Origin: an uncultured Gemmobacter sp. | GTDB lineage: Bacteria; Pseudomonadota; Alphaproteobacteria; Rhodobacterales; Rhodobacteraceae | NCBI GenBank assembly: GCA_937983495.1 | Contig: CALKAA010000117.1 | Location: forward strand, 1 to 5,470 | Reading direction: 5' to 3' | Length of the DNA stretch: 5,470 nt | Shown: positions 1-5,364 of the stretch, one piece after another | Layout of the letters: each line of letters starts with the position of its first letter | Position numbering within the stretch: the first letter of the stretch is position 1 | Made by a program: the position numbers and the translations under genes | Notes under the pieces: model-generated | What the model was told of the DNA's origin: nothing | The model's database searches: none | The model's input: only the letters and a program-made list of their open reading frames with translations

Positions 1-46
1 ACCACCGAGATCTACACTCTTTCCCTACACGACGCTCTTCCGATCT
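1..46 (+). other. Illumina P5/TruSeq adapter remnant (not genomic)
   Basis: These bases match, as I recall it, the last 46 of the 58 bases of the Illumina TruSeq universal (P5) adapter. They end exactly at the ligation-side CGATCT, and genomic sequence begins at base 47. The segment is an untrimmed library adapter assembled onto a contig end, so it should be masked. It also indicates that base 1 is a contig terminus, which explains why the F0 operon stops after atpB. Nothing biological should be inferred from it. Confidence 0.97.
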
Positions 47-81
47 GGATAGTTCAGAGTTTCGGGTTGAGGGTTCGGACC

Positions 82-852
82 TTAGTGATGGGCGCCGCCC
101 ACAGCGTCCTTGAGGTAGACGCAGGTCAGAATGGTGAAAACGTAAGCCTGCACAACGGCCACCAGCAGTTCGAGGCCATAGATCGCGGTCACGGCACCGA
201 CGGCGACCGGCGAGATTACAGCCATCGAGGCAAAGCCCGCGAACACTTTCATCACGGCGTGGCCCGCCATCAGGTTACCGGCAAGACGGATGGAGTGGCT
301 GACCGGGCGCACGAAGTAGGAAATCACTTCGATCACGGCCAGCACCGGGCGCAGCGCCAGCGGGGCGGACGAGACCCAGAACATGCCGAGGAAGCCGATC
401 CCGTTCTTCACGAGGCCGAGGATGGTGACGCCCAGGAAGACCATCAGCGCCAGCGTCACGGTCACCGCCACATGGCTGGTGGTGGTGAAGCTGCCGGGGA
501 TCAGGCCGAGCAGGTTGGCAAACAGGATGAAAAGGAACAGGGTCATGACATAAGGGAAGTATTTCACCCCGTCATGGCCGGTGACATCTTCGACCATCTT
601 GTAGATGAAGCCATAGATCATCTCGCCGACCGACTGGATGCGCGACGGGATGATGGCACGACCGCGCGAGCCGAACACCATCAGCGCCACGATGGCCAGC
701 ACGGTGGCGGCCATCCAGACGGTGACGTTGGTGATTTCATACCACTGGATGTTCGACGTGCAGTCGGCATGCGCGGCATCGCAGAAGAACCGCTTCACGA
801 TGAACTGGTCCATCGGGTGAATTGCAAAACCGGTCTCGGCCACGTCTGTCAT
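82..852 (-). CDS. atpB: F0F1 ATP synthase subunit a
   Basis: This is the membrane stator subunit that forms the two proton half-channels against the c-ring of ATP synthase in the inner membrane. The 256-residue protein has five or six hydrophobic segments, roughly at residues 42-62, 99-121, 126-148, 162-182 and 200-247. The essential arginine is R189 in SHSIRLAGNLMAGH, equivalent to E. coli R210. Q235 in ELLVAVVQAYVF corresponds to E. coli Q252. H198 and E228 lie where E. coli has E219 and H245, which is the swapped His/Glu pair known from mitochondrial enzymes. The start ATG overlaps the atpI stop as ATGA, and a GAAGG abuts the ATG with no spacer, so initiation is probably coupled to atpI translation. 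The stop is TAA at 84-82. Two cysteines (C24, C31) sit in the N-terminal region before the first membrane helix. atpE should follow but is lost at the contig end. The identification is firm. Confidence 0.97.
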   Translation of the reverse strand: MTDVAETGFAIHPMDQFIVKRFFCDAAHADCTSNIQWYEITNVTVWMAATVLAIVALMVFGSRGRAIIPSRIQSVGEMIYGFIYKMVEDVTGHDGVKYFPYVMTLFLFILFANLLGLIPGSFTTTSHVAVTVTLALMVFLGVTILGLVKNGIGFLGMFWVSSAPLALRPVLAVIEVISYFVRPVSHSIRLAGNLMAGHAVMKVFAGFASMAVISPVAVGAVTAIYGLELLVAVVQAYVFTILTCVYLKDAVGGAHH

Positions 853-1199
853 CCTTCGGTTCTGGCGGAACGCTCCGCCTCTGTCTGCGCTTCCATGGCC
901 TTGAGCTGGCGTTCCTGCATGTCACGGGCGCTGCCGATGACGGTGCGGATGCCGGCTGCGAAGCCGAACAGGATGAAGACGATGAGGAAGATGGGTTTCG
1001 TGCCGAACGCCCAGTCCAGCCCGTAACCGATGCTGCCCCCGATCATGATGCCGGATGTCAGCTCGATCACCATCCTCCAGGCGACTTCGGCCTGCGAGAA
1101 ATCCTTGCCACGTCCAGCGGGTTTGGCCTGCGCCACCTTTGCCTTTTGCAGCTTCGCCTCAAGTGCGCGGAGCCGTTCGGCATCGGGTTCTTGCGCCAT
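849..1199 (-). CDS. atpI: ATP synthase subunit I / AtpZ-like assembly protein
   Basis: This small membrane protein of 116 residues is the first gene of the F0 operon. Family members (AtpI/AtpZ, 'ATPase_gene1' type) are implicated in c-ring assembly and in Mg2+ handling, and they are not part of the finished enzyme. Residues 1-35 are charged and Lys/Ala-rich, probably helical and cytoplasmic. Two hydrophobic segments follow at about 44-64 and 68-90. The first carries the family-like glycine pattern GGSIGYGLD (residues 54-62), followed by FGTKP. The C-terminal tail (91-116) is again charged and helical. The ATG at 1199 is preceded by an AGGGGG ribosome binding site about 8 bases upstream. The stop overlaps the atpB start by four bases. 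The order atpI-atpB is the usual alphaproteobacterial arrangement, with F1 genes located elsewhere. Sequence in this family is weakly conserved, so context carries much of the assignment. Confidence 0.9.
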   Translation of the reverse strand: MAQEPDAERLRALEAKLQKAKVAQAKPAGRGKDFSQAEVAWRMVIELTSGIMIGGSIGYGLDWAFGTKPIFLIVFILFGFAAGIRTVIGSARDMQERQLKAMEAQTEAERSARTEG

Positions 1200-1220
1200 G
1201 GTTTACGCCCCCTGAACAGT

Positions 1221-1256
1221 TGCCGCGAACCTACGCAGGGGGCGGGGATGAGTCAA
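1221..1256 (-). promoter_or_regulatory. Candidate sigma70-type promoter of atpI-atpB
   Basis: Read on the minus strand, TTGACT (1256-1251) is followed after exactly 17 bases by TAGGTT (1233-1228). The -35 element matches five of six consensus bases and the -10 matches three of six. Transcription would begin near 1221, giving a leader of about 22 bases that contains the AGGGGG ribosome binding site of atpI. The DNA upstream of the -35 (1261-1305) is unusually AT-rich for this genome and could act as an UP-like element. A GANTC site (1250-1254) overlaps the -35. The placement is by eye only. Confidence 0.55.
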
Positions 1257-1355
1257 GCGCCAGAATTTTGCTTAAGATACTGATTTCGTTAAGGTTTGGA
1301 ATTTTCCTCGGCGGGTTTCGGGCCGTTTGCGCTGTCACGGGGGCGTGAGGCTCAT

Positions 1356-1373
1356 TCAACCTTTCGGTTGACG
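1356..1373 (+). promoter_or_regulatory. Palindromic operator with overlapping -35, upstream of the ArsR-type gene
   Basis: TCAACC (1356-1361), a four-base centre TTTC, and GGTTGA (1366-1371) form a perfect 6-4-6 inverted repeat about 32 bases before the repressor start codon. A near-consensus -35 hexamer, TTGACG (1368-1373), overlaps its right half. A dimeric winged-helix repressor bound here would occlude RNA polymerase, so autorepression is the natural reading. From memory, similar TTCAACC/GGTTGAA palindromes precede other ArsR-type genes. The matching -10 would lie at about 1391-1396 (CAAAGC), which is a poor match. The symmetry is seen directly; the operator function is inferred. Confidence 0.55.
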
Positions 1374-1403
1374 ATTGTCCCCTGCCCCGCCAAAGCTGCC
1401 GTC

Positions 1404-1751
1404 ATGCCCCATGAGCCCGACCGTCTTTCGCCGATCTTCGCCGCCCTCGCCGATCCGACGCGGCGGGCCATTCTGGGCATGCTGCTGGAAGATGACATGG
1501 CGGTGACCGATGTGGCGGAGCCGTTCCAGATGTCGCTGGCAGCGATCTCCAAGCATTTGCAGGTGTTGGCCGAGGCCGGGCTGATCAGCCGAGAGAAGCG
1601 GGGCCGGGTGATCTGGTGCAAGCTGGAGCCGGACGCGCTGAAGGCGGCCTCGGTCTGGATGCAGGGCTTTGGCCAGTTCGAGCCGGTGGACCTCGACGCG
1701 CTGGAACGGTTTCTGGAAGTGGAACTGGCGGAGGGGCCGGGGGAGGACTGA
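1404..1751 (+). CDS. ArsR-family winged-helix transcriptional regulator, non-metal type
   Basis: This 115-residue DNA-binding repressor is of the ArsR/SmtB fold and closest in style to SdpR-like members. Residues 11-25 (IFAALADPTRRAILG) are the classic N-terminal signature. The helix-turn-helix spans about 33-56, with recognition helix MSLAAISKHLQVL at 43-55, and the beta wing covers about 62-73 (SREKRGRVIWCKL). There is no ELCVCDL-type cysteine motif in the HTH region; the only cysteine is C72. Classical alpha-3 metal sensing is therefore unlikely, and the signal is unknown. The frame can be extended upstream to a TTG at 1296, but the first ATG is at 1404 and places the signature at the expected distance from the N-terminus. 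The start has no convincing Shine-Dalgarno sequence. The gene stands alone between divergent atpI and a convergent peptidase gene. Such regulators often sit beside an SRPBCC/AHSA1 gene, but none is present here. The regulon cannot be told from the window beyond likely autoregulation. Confidence 0.9.
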   Translation: MPHEPDRLSPIFAALADPTRRAILGMLLEDDMAVTDVAEPFQMSLAAISKHLQVLAEAGLISREKRGRVIWCKLEPDALKAASVWMQGFGQFEPVDLDALERFLEVELAEGPGED

Positions 1752-1766
1752 GGTGTGGGCTGTGCG

Positions 1767-1818
1767 ATCCTGCGCAGGCCCCCGGGCCCCCGCAGGATAT
1801 TTGCGCCAAGATGAAAGT
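1767..1818 (+). terminator. Terminator-like hairpin with a Rhodobacterales-style intergenic tail
   Basis: An 8-base perfect stem, ATCCTGCG (1767-1774) paired with CGCAGGAT (1791-1798), encloses a very GC-rich 16-base loop that can fold further. It is followed by an AT-rich stretch, ATATTT, and then GCGCCAAGATGAAAG. It lies 15 bases after the arsR-type stop and just before the end of the converging peptidase gene. The poly-T part is short and present only on the plus side, so it would best serve the regulator gene. From memory, a GGATATTT...CCAAGATGAAA tail after GC-rich inverted repeats recurs between genes in Rhodobacteraceae, so this may also be one copy of a dispersed family element. Confidence 0.55.
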
Positions 1819-1826
1819 GGGCGCTG

Positions 1827-3296
1827 TTACAGGCCGTAAAGCGCGCCGAATTTGGCATCGAGGTAATCCAGCAGCGGCGCCTCGGTGGGTTCAAATCCGC
1901 AAGCCAGCGAAATGACGGCGCGGGGCTCGTGCAAGCCGCCATGGCGCTGCACCTTCTCGCGCAGCCAGCCGGTTGCGGCGGAGGTATCGCCCTTGGCCAG
2001 CTGATCGTCCAGCGCGGGGATATCGGCGCGCAGGGCCTGATGCAGGCAACCGGCATAGACATTGCCCAGCGTATAGGTCGGGAAATAGCCGAACAACCCG
2101 CCAGACCAATGCACATCTTGCAGCATCCCATGCGCCGGACGATCCACCGCCACACCGAAATCAGCGAGGAAGCGGTCATTCCACGCGGCCTCCAGATCCG
2201 CCACCGCCAGATCGCCCTTGATCAGCGCGCGTTCCAGATCGAAGCGCATCATGACGTGGAGGTTGTAATGCACCTCATCGGCCTCGGTGCGGATGAAGCC
2301 GGGCTGCACGCGGTTCACGATGCGGGCGAAGTCTTCGGGGCTCGCCACGCCGAAATCGCCGAAGCGGTCCAGCATCTGCCGGAACATCCAGCCGGTGAAG
2401 GCGGGGCTGCGGCCCAACTGGTTTTCATAGATGCGGCTTTGGCTTTCATGCACGCCCATCGACACGCCATTGCCAAGCGGCGTCAGCAGGTAATCGGGGT
2501 CGATGCCCAGCTCGTAGCAGGCATGGCCGACCTCGTGGATGGTGGAGTAGAAGCAGTTGAACGGGTCGGTCTCTACCGTGCGGGTGGTGATGCGCACATC
2601 ATTGCCCGAGCCGGAGCTGAAAGGATGCACCGCCAGATCAAGGCGGCCCCGTTCGAAATCATAGCCGAAGGCCAAGGCCAGATCGCGGGCGAAGCGCATC
2701 TGCGCCTCGGTGCCGAAGCTGTGGCTGAGCGGCGGCGGCGCGGTTTTCTCCAGCACGGCGGCGCGCAGGCGCACAAGGCGCGGGCGCATGCGGTCGAACA
2801 TCGCGCCGATGGTGGCTGCGGTGGCACCGGGTTCGTAATCATCCATCAGCGCATCATAAAGATCGCCGCCCTGGGCCAGCGCGGCGGCCTCCTCGCGCTT
2901 GAGCGCGATGACCTCTGCCAGGGTGGGCAGGAAATCGGCCACCTTTTCGGACGCGCGGGCCTCGGCCCAGATGCCTTGCGCAGTGGAGGTGACGCGGGCC
3001 AAGGCTTGCGCGAGGCTGGCGGGGATCTTGGTGGCGCGGGCATGGCTGCGGCGGATGTGGCGCAGTTGGGCGGCGGCGACGGCATCGGGAGCCTCGGCCT
3101 GATCCAGCCATTCGGCCATGCGCGGATCGGTGCGGCGGGCATGCAGCACCCCTTCGATGGCCGACATCTCCTCGCCGCGCTGGTCAGCCGCGCCGCGGGG
3201 CATCATGGTTTCCTGATCCCAGCCCAAACGGCCAGCGATTTGCGCCAGCGCCTCGGTCTCGCGCTGGAAGGCCATGAGTTTTTCAAAAGCGGTCAT
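1827..3296 (-). CDS. M32 family metallocarboxypeptidase (carboxypeptidase Taq type)
   Basis: This is a cytosolic, metal-dependent carboxypeptidase that releases C-terminal residues from peptides. The 489-residue length is normal for M32. The family motifs appear in order: HPF (224-226), DxRxT as DVRIT (233-237), the catalytic HEVGH (H254, E255, H258), HESQ with third metal ligand E284, IRTEAD (335-340) and GMLQDVHW (390-397). The spacing of 26 residues from H258 to E284 fits the family. There is no signal peptide; the N-terminus is helical, with GWDQETMMP at 25-33 also typical. The start is the ATG at 3296, which shares its A with the ctaA stop (TGATG) and has an AAGGA ribosome binding site 8 bases upstream inside the ctaA coding end. 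Longer readings upstream would only run antisense-like through ctaA. The gene is probably co-transcribed with and translationally coupled to ctaA. All catalytic residues are intact. Physiological substrates are unknown; general peptide turnover is the usual assumption. Confidence 0.96.
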   Translation of the reverse strand: MTAFEKLMAFQRETEALAQIAGRLGWDQETMMPRGAADQRGEEMSAIEGVLHARRTDPRMAEWLDQAEAPDAVAAAQLRHIRRSHARATKIPASLAQALARVTSTAQGIWAEARASEKVADFLPTLAEVIALKREEAAALAQGGDLYDALMDDYEPGATAATIGAMFDRMRPRLVRLRAAVLEKTAPPPLSHSFGTEAQMRFARDLALAFGYDFERGRLDLAVHPFSSGSGNDVRITTRTVETDPFNCFYSTIHEVGHACYELGIDPDYLLTPLGNGVSMGVHESQSRIYENQLGRSPAFTGWMFRQMLDRFGDFGVASPEDFARIVNRVQPGFIRTEADEVHYNLHVMMRFDLERALIKGDLAVADLEAAWNDRFLADFGVAVDRPAHGMLQDVHWSGGLFGYFPTYTLGNVYAGCLHQALRADIPALDDQLAKGDTSAATGWLREKVQRHGGLHEPRAVISLACGFEPTEAPLLDYLDAKFGALYGL

Positions 3297-4459
3297 CACT
3301 GGGTTCCTTTGCGGATCGACCCGGCCACCGGGTATTGAGACAGGAAACGGGCGCGGAGGATCAGCACCCAAAGCAGCACCGCCCCAAGCTGGTGGGTGAT
3401 CGCCACATGCAGATGCGCGGCGGTCAGCACGGTGACAATGCCAAGCGCCACTTGCACCAACAGCACACACAGCACCGCCAGAAAGGCCGTGCGGGTGGTG
3501 CCATAGGCAGAGCGGCGGCTTTTCACGAAAGCGAAGATGCCGAAAGCCAGCAAGAGATACCCCGCCATGCGGTGCATGAATTGCACCAGCCCCGGATTTT
3601 CAAAGAAAGCGTGCCAGACGGGCAGGCTGCCCCCGGCCCCGTCGGGCACATAGAAGGCGTCCGCCGGGAAGAAGCTGCCGTTCATGTCAGGCCATGTCGG
3701 GAAGGCGCGGCCCGCATCAATGCCCGCAACCAGCGCGCCCAGCAGGATTTGCAGGAAGCTGAGGTGCAAAAGGCCGGTGGCAAGGCCGTAAAGCCTGCCC
3801 TCGCGGCCGCGCCGGGCCTGTAACAGTTGCGCCTCGGTGCGCGACAGGGCCAGCACATACCAGGCAATCAGGCCAAGGATCAGGAAGGCGAGGCCGAGAT
3901 GGGTGGCCAGCCGATAGGAGGCCACATCGACCATCGTGCCCTTGAGGCCGGAGGAGACCATCCACCAGCCAATCGCGCCTTGCAGCCCGCCCAAGGCACC
4001 CAGCCCCAACAGACGCCCGGTCCAGCCCGCAGGAATGCGTTTGGTCGCCCAGAAGGCCACGAAGCCCACCGCCCAGACCAGACCCACCACGCGGCCAAGC
4101 TGGCGATGCCCCCATTCCCACCAGAAGATGACCTTGAAGGCCTCCAGCGTCATGCCCTTGTTCTGCAACTGATATTCCGGGCTGGCCTGATATTTGGCAA
4201 ATTCTTCGGCCCATTGCGCCTCGCCCATCGGGGGGATGGCGCCGTGAATGGGTTTCCATTCGGTGATGGAAAGACCGCTGTCGGTGAGCCGGGTGAGGCC
4301 GCCCACAAGGATCATCGCCGCCACCAGCACAAAGAGCAGCGCGAGCCAAAGCCGGATCGGGCCACGCGCACCGGTGCCGCGATCAATCAGCCCCGGCTGG
4401 GGCGCAGGGGCCTGCGCCTTGTCGGTGACCTCCTGAAAGATGCTGCGTTTGGTGGCCAT
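3296..4459 (-). CDS. ctaA: Heme A synthase (COX15/CtaA family)
   Basis: This integral membrane enzyme oxidises the C8 methyl of heme O to the formyl group of heme A, the cofactor of aa3-type cytochrome c oxidase. The 387-residue protein has about eight hydrophobic segments, near residues 37-55, 121-138, 148-168, 185-205, 225-248, 297-313, 324-347 and 352-370. Four conserved histidines lie in family contexts: H118 (EWGHRQLGR), H187 (RLATHLGLAF), H296 (QFMHRMAGY) and H356 (ITHQLGA). Further signatures are GGLTRLTDSGLSITEWKP (53-70) and GRAFPTWPDMNG (250-261). It is the longer proteobacterial/mitochondrial type, without the paired loop cysteines of the Bacillus enzymes. A strong AAGGAGGG ribosome binding site lies 5 bases before the ATG. 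ctaB and the oxidase genes are not in the window; the next gene in the operon is the M32 peptidase. The family assignment is firm. Confidence 0.97.
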   Translation of the reverse strand: MATKRSIFQEVTDKAQAPAPQPGLIDRGTGARGPIRLWLALLFVLVAAMILVGGLTRLTDSGLSITEWKPIHGAIPPMGEAQWAEEFAKYQASPEYQLQNKGMTLEAFKVIFWWEWGHRQLGRVVGLVWAVGFVAFWATKRIPAGWTGRLLGLGALGGLQGAIGWWMVSSGLKGTMVDVASYRLATHLGLAFLILGLIAWYVLALSRTEAQLLQARRGREGRLYGLATGLLHLSFLQILLGALVAGIDAGRAFPTWPDMNGSFFPADAFYVPDGAGGSLPVWHAFFENPGLVQFMHRMAGYLLLAFGIFAFVKSRRSAYGTTRTAFLAVLCVLLVQVALGIVTVLTAAHLHVAITHQLGAVLLWVLILRARFLSQYPVAGSIRKGTQ

Positions 4460-4485
4460 GCTGCCCTCCTTCGGTTGCGGGGCAG

Positions 4486-4514
4486 AGACTAGGCCGGGTG
4501 CGAGGCAGCTTCAA
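4486..4514 (-). promoter_or_regulatory. Candidate promoter of ctaA and the M32 peptidase gene
   Basis: On the minus strand, TTGAAG (4514-4509) and TAGTCT (4491-4486) are separated by exactly 17 bases. They match four and three of the six consensus bases respectively. Transcription would start near 4479 and leave a leader of about 20 bases carrying the AAGGAGGG ribosome binding site of ctaA. The layout and -10 form resemble the candidate atpI promoter in this window (TAGGTT there, TAGTCT here). No operator-like palindrome was noticed in this spacer. Confidence 0.45.
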
Positions 4515-4538
4515 GGCACCCGTTTCGGCTGTGCCACA

Positions 4539-4567
4539 TTGACATTGCGGCGCCAAGCGCGGACGCT
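4539..4567 (+). promoter_or_regulatory. Candidate promoter for the rightward gene pair
   Basis: A perfect -35 hexamer TTGACA occurs at 4539-4544. At 17 bases' spacing the -10 position holds GACGCT (4562-4567), a poor match, so only the -35 is convincing. A start near 4574 would give a leader of about 17 bases containing the GAGG ribosome binding site (4582-4585) of the downstream gene. It faces away from the ctaA promoter within a 131-base divergent spacer. Confidence 0.35.
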
Positions 4568-4590
4568 CTCGCGCAAATGACGAGGCACGA

Positions 4591-5364
4591 ATGCAGATCA
4601 ATCTGAGTTTTGAACGCCCCGAGGAGGGGCCCAAAAGTGGCCCGGTGACGGTGGGCTGGTTCCTGACATCCGACAAGGGGGCGGTGATGTATGACCCGCC
4701 GGAGCGGGTCAGCCTGCGGCAGACCAACCGCGCCCATGCGAAATCTGCCAGCCGCTGCCCCGGCGTGATTCAACTGGAAAGCCGGTATTTCATGGTGAAA
4801 TGCCCGTTCGACATCCATATCGGCTTTGGCCGTGACGAAAAGGGCAAGGCGCATCTGATCAACCGGGCGGGCACGGCCTCGACCATCCGCGCCAACAAGC
4901 TGGGCGAGGTGCTGACGCTGGTGAATGAGGCGGAATGGCGCTACCCCGACCGGCCGACCATCCAGCTTTCGCTGCCATATTGTTTCATCGCCGATGAGCT
5001 GGTCTATGTGACGCAGCTTTCGGCCTTCATGCATTATCGCCGCGATCCGCTGCCCGGCACGATCTTTGGCGGGCGCTTTCCGCTGAACATCTGGCCGCGC
5101 CCCTTGATGTGGGCCTTTGAATGGCACGAGCCGGAGAAAGACATCGTGCTGAAACGCGGTGAGCCGCTGTTTTATGTGCAATTTGAAGGCGAAGGGCCGG
5201 AGCGCCCGGTGCAGGTGGTGGAGGCCGAGCGCACGCCGGACTTGCAGAAATATCTGGAGCAGATTGGCGGCGTGGTGAATTACGTCAACCAGACCTTCGG
5301 CCTGTTCAAGGCCGCCGAGGCGCTGCGCCCGGCCAAGCTCTTGACGCCGAAGGTGCGGGAGTGA
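4591..5364 (+). CDS. Conserved protein of unknown function
   Basis: This is a 257-residue soluble protein that I cannot assign to a characterised family; it may belong to a DUF family (DUF6065 comes to mind, unverified). There is no signal peptide and no long hydrophobic segment. The composition is rich in aromatic residues, with a run of conserved-looking blocks: CPFDIHIGF (71-79), EAEWRYPDRPTIQLSLPYCF (113-132), PLPGTIFGGRFPLNIWPRP (153-171), WAFEWHEPEKDIVLKRGEP (174-192) and FYVQFEG (194-200). Dense Pro, Trp and Tyr in short strands suggests a compact beta-rich fold. The C-terminal part (215-245) is predicted by eye to be helical. No known catalytic motif was recognised. The start ATG has a GAGG ribosome binding site 5 bases upstream. 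Codon use is like the neighbouring genes, so recent transfer is not suggested. Its stop overlaps the next gene's GTG start by four bases, which ties its expression to a TolB-like protein. Confidence 0.88.
   Translation: MQINLSFERPEEGPKSGPVTVGWFLTSDKGAVMYDPPERVSLRQTNRAHAKSASRCPGVIQLESRYFMVKCPFDIHIGFGRDEKGKAHLINRAGTASTIRANKLGEVLTLVNEAEWRYPDRPTIQLSLPYCFIADELVYVTQLSAFMHYRRDPLPGTIFGGRFPLNIWPRPLMWAFEWHEPEKDIVLKRGEPLFYVQFEGEGPERPVQVVEAERTPDLQKYLEQIGGVVNYVNQTFGLFKAAEALRPAKLLTPKVRE

Noticed and set aside
67..1026. A 319-codon plus-strand open frame with very His/Asp-rich product opposite atpB and atpI
   Set aside because: The composition is that expected from antisense of membrane-protein codons, it begins in the short post-adapter stretch, and it fully overlaps two firmly identified genes.
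1272..1292. Two TTAA half-sites suggesting a CtrA binding box
   Set aside because: The half-sites are 13 bases apart instead of the 7 of the CtrA consensus, and short TTAA words are expected in an AT-rich promoter stretch.
1296..1403. N-terminal extension of the ArsR-type protein from a TTG at 1296
   Set aside because: The added 36 residues contain no family feature, overlap the operator palindrome and likely promoter, and the ArsR signature is correctly placed from the ATG at 1404.
1352..2179. A 275-codon minus-strand open frame across the ArsR-type gene and the 3' end of the peptidase gene
   Set aside because: It spans the intergenic hairpin, is Ser/Arg/Pro-rich without family features, and conflicts with two good genes.
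1929..3338. A 469-codon plus-strand open frame opposite the peptidase gene
   Set aside because: It is a shadow frame in GC-rich DNA: its His/Ala/Gly/Arg-rich translation lacks recognisable motifs, while the opposite strand carries all M32 catalytic motifs.
4489..5181. A 230-codon minus-strand open frame opposite the unknown protein gene
   Set aside because: The plus-strand frame has a ribosome binding site, a coupled downstream gene and well-structured aromatic/proline blocks; the minus frame has none of these.
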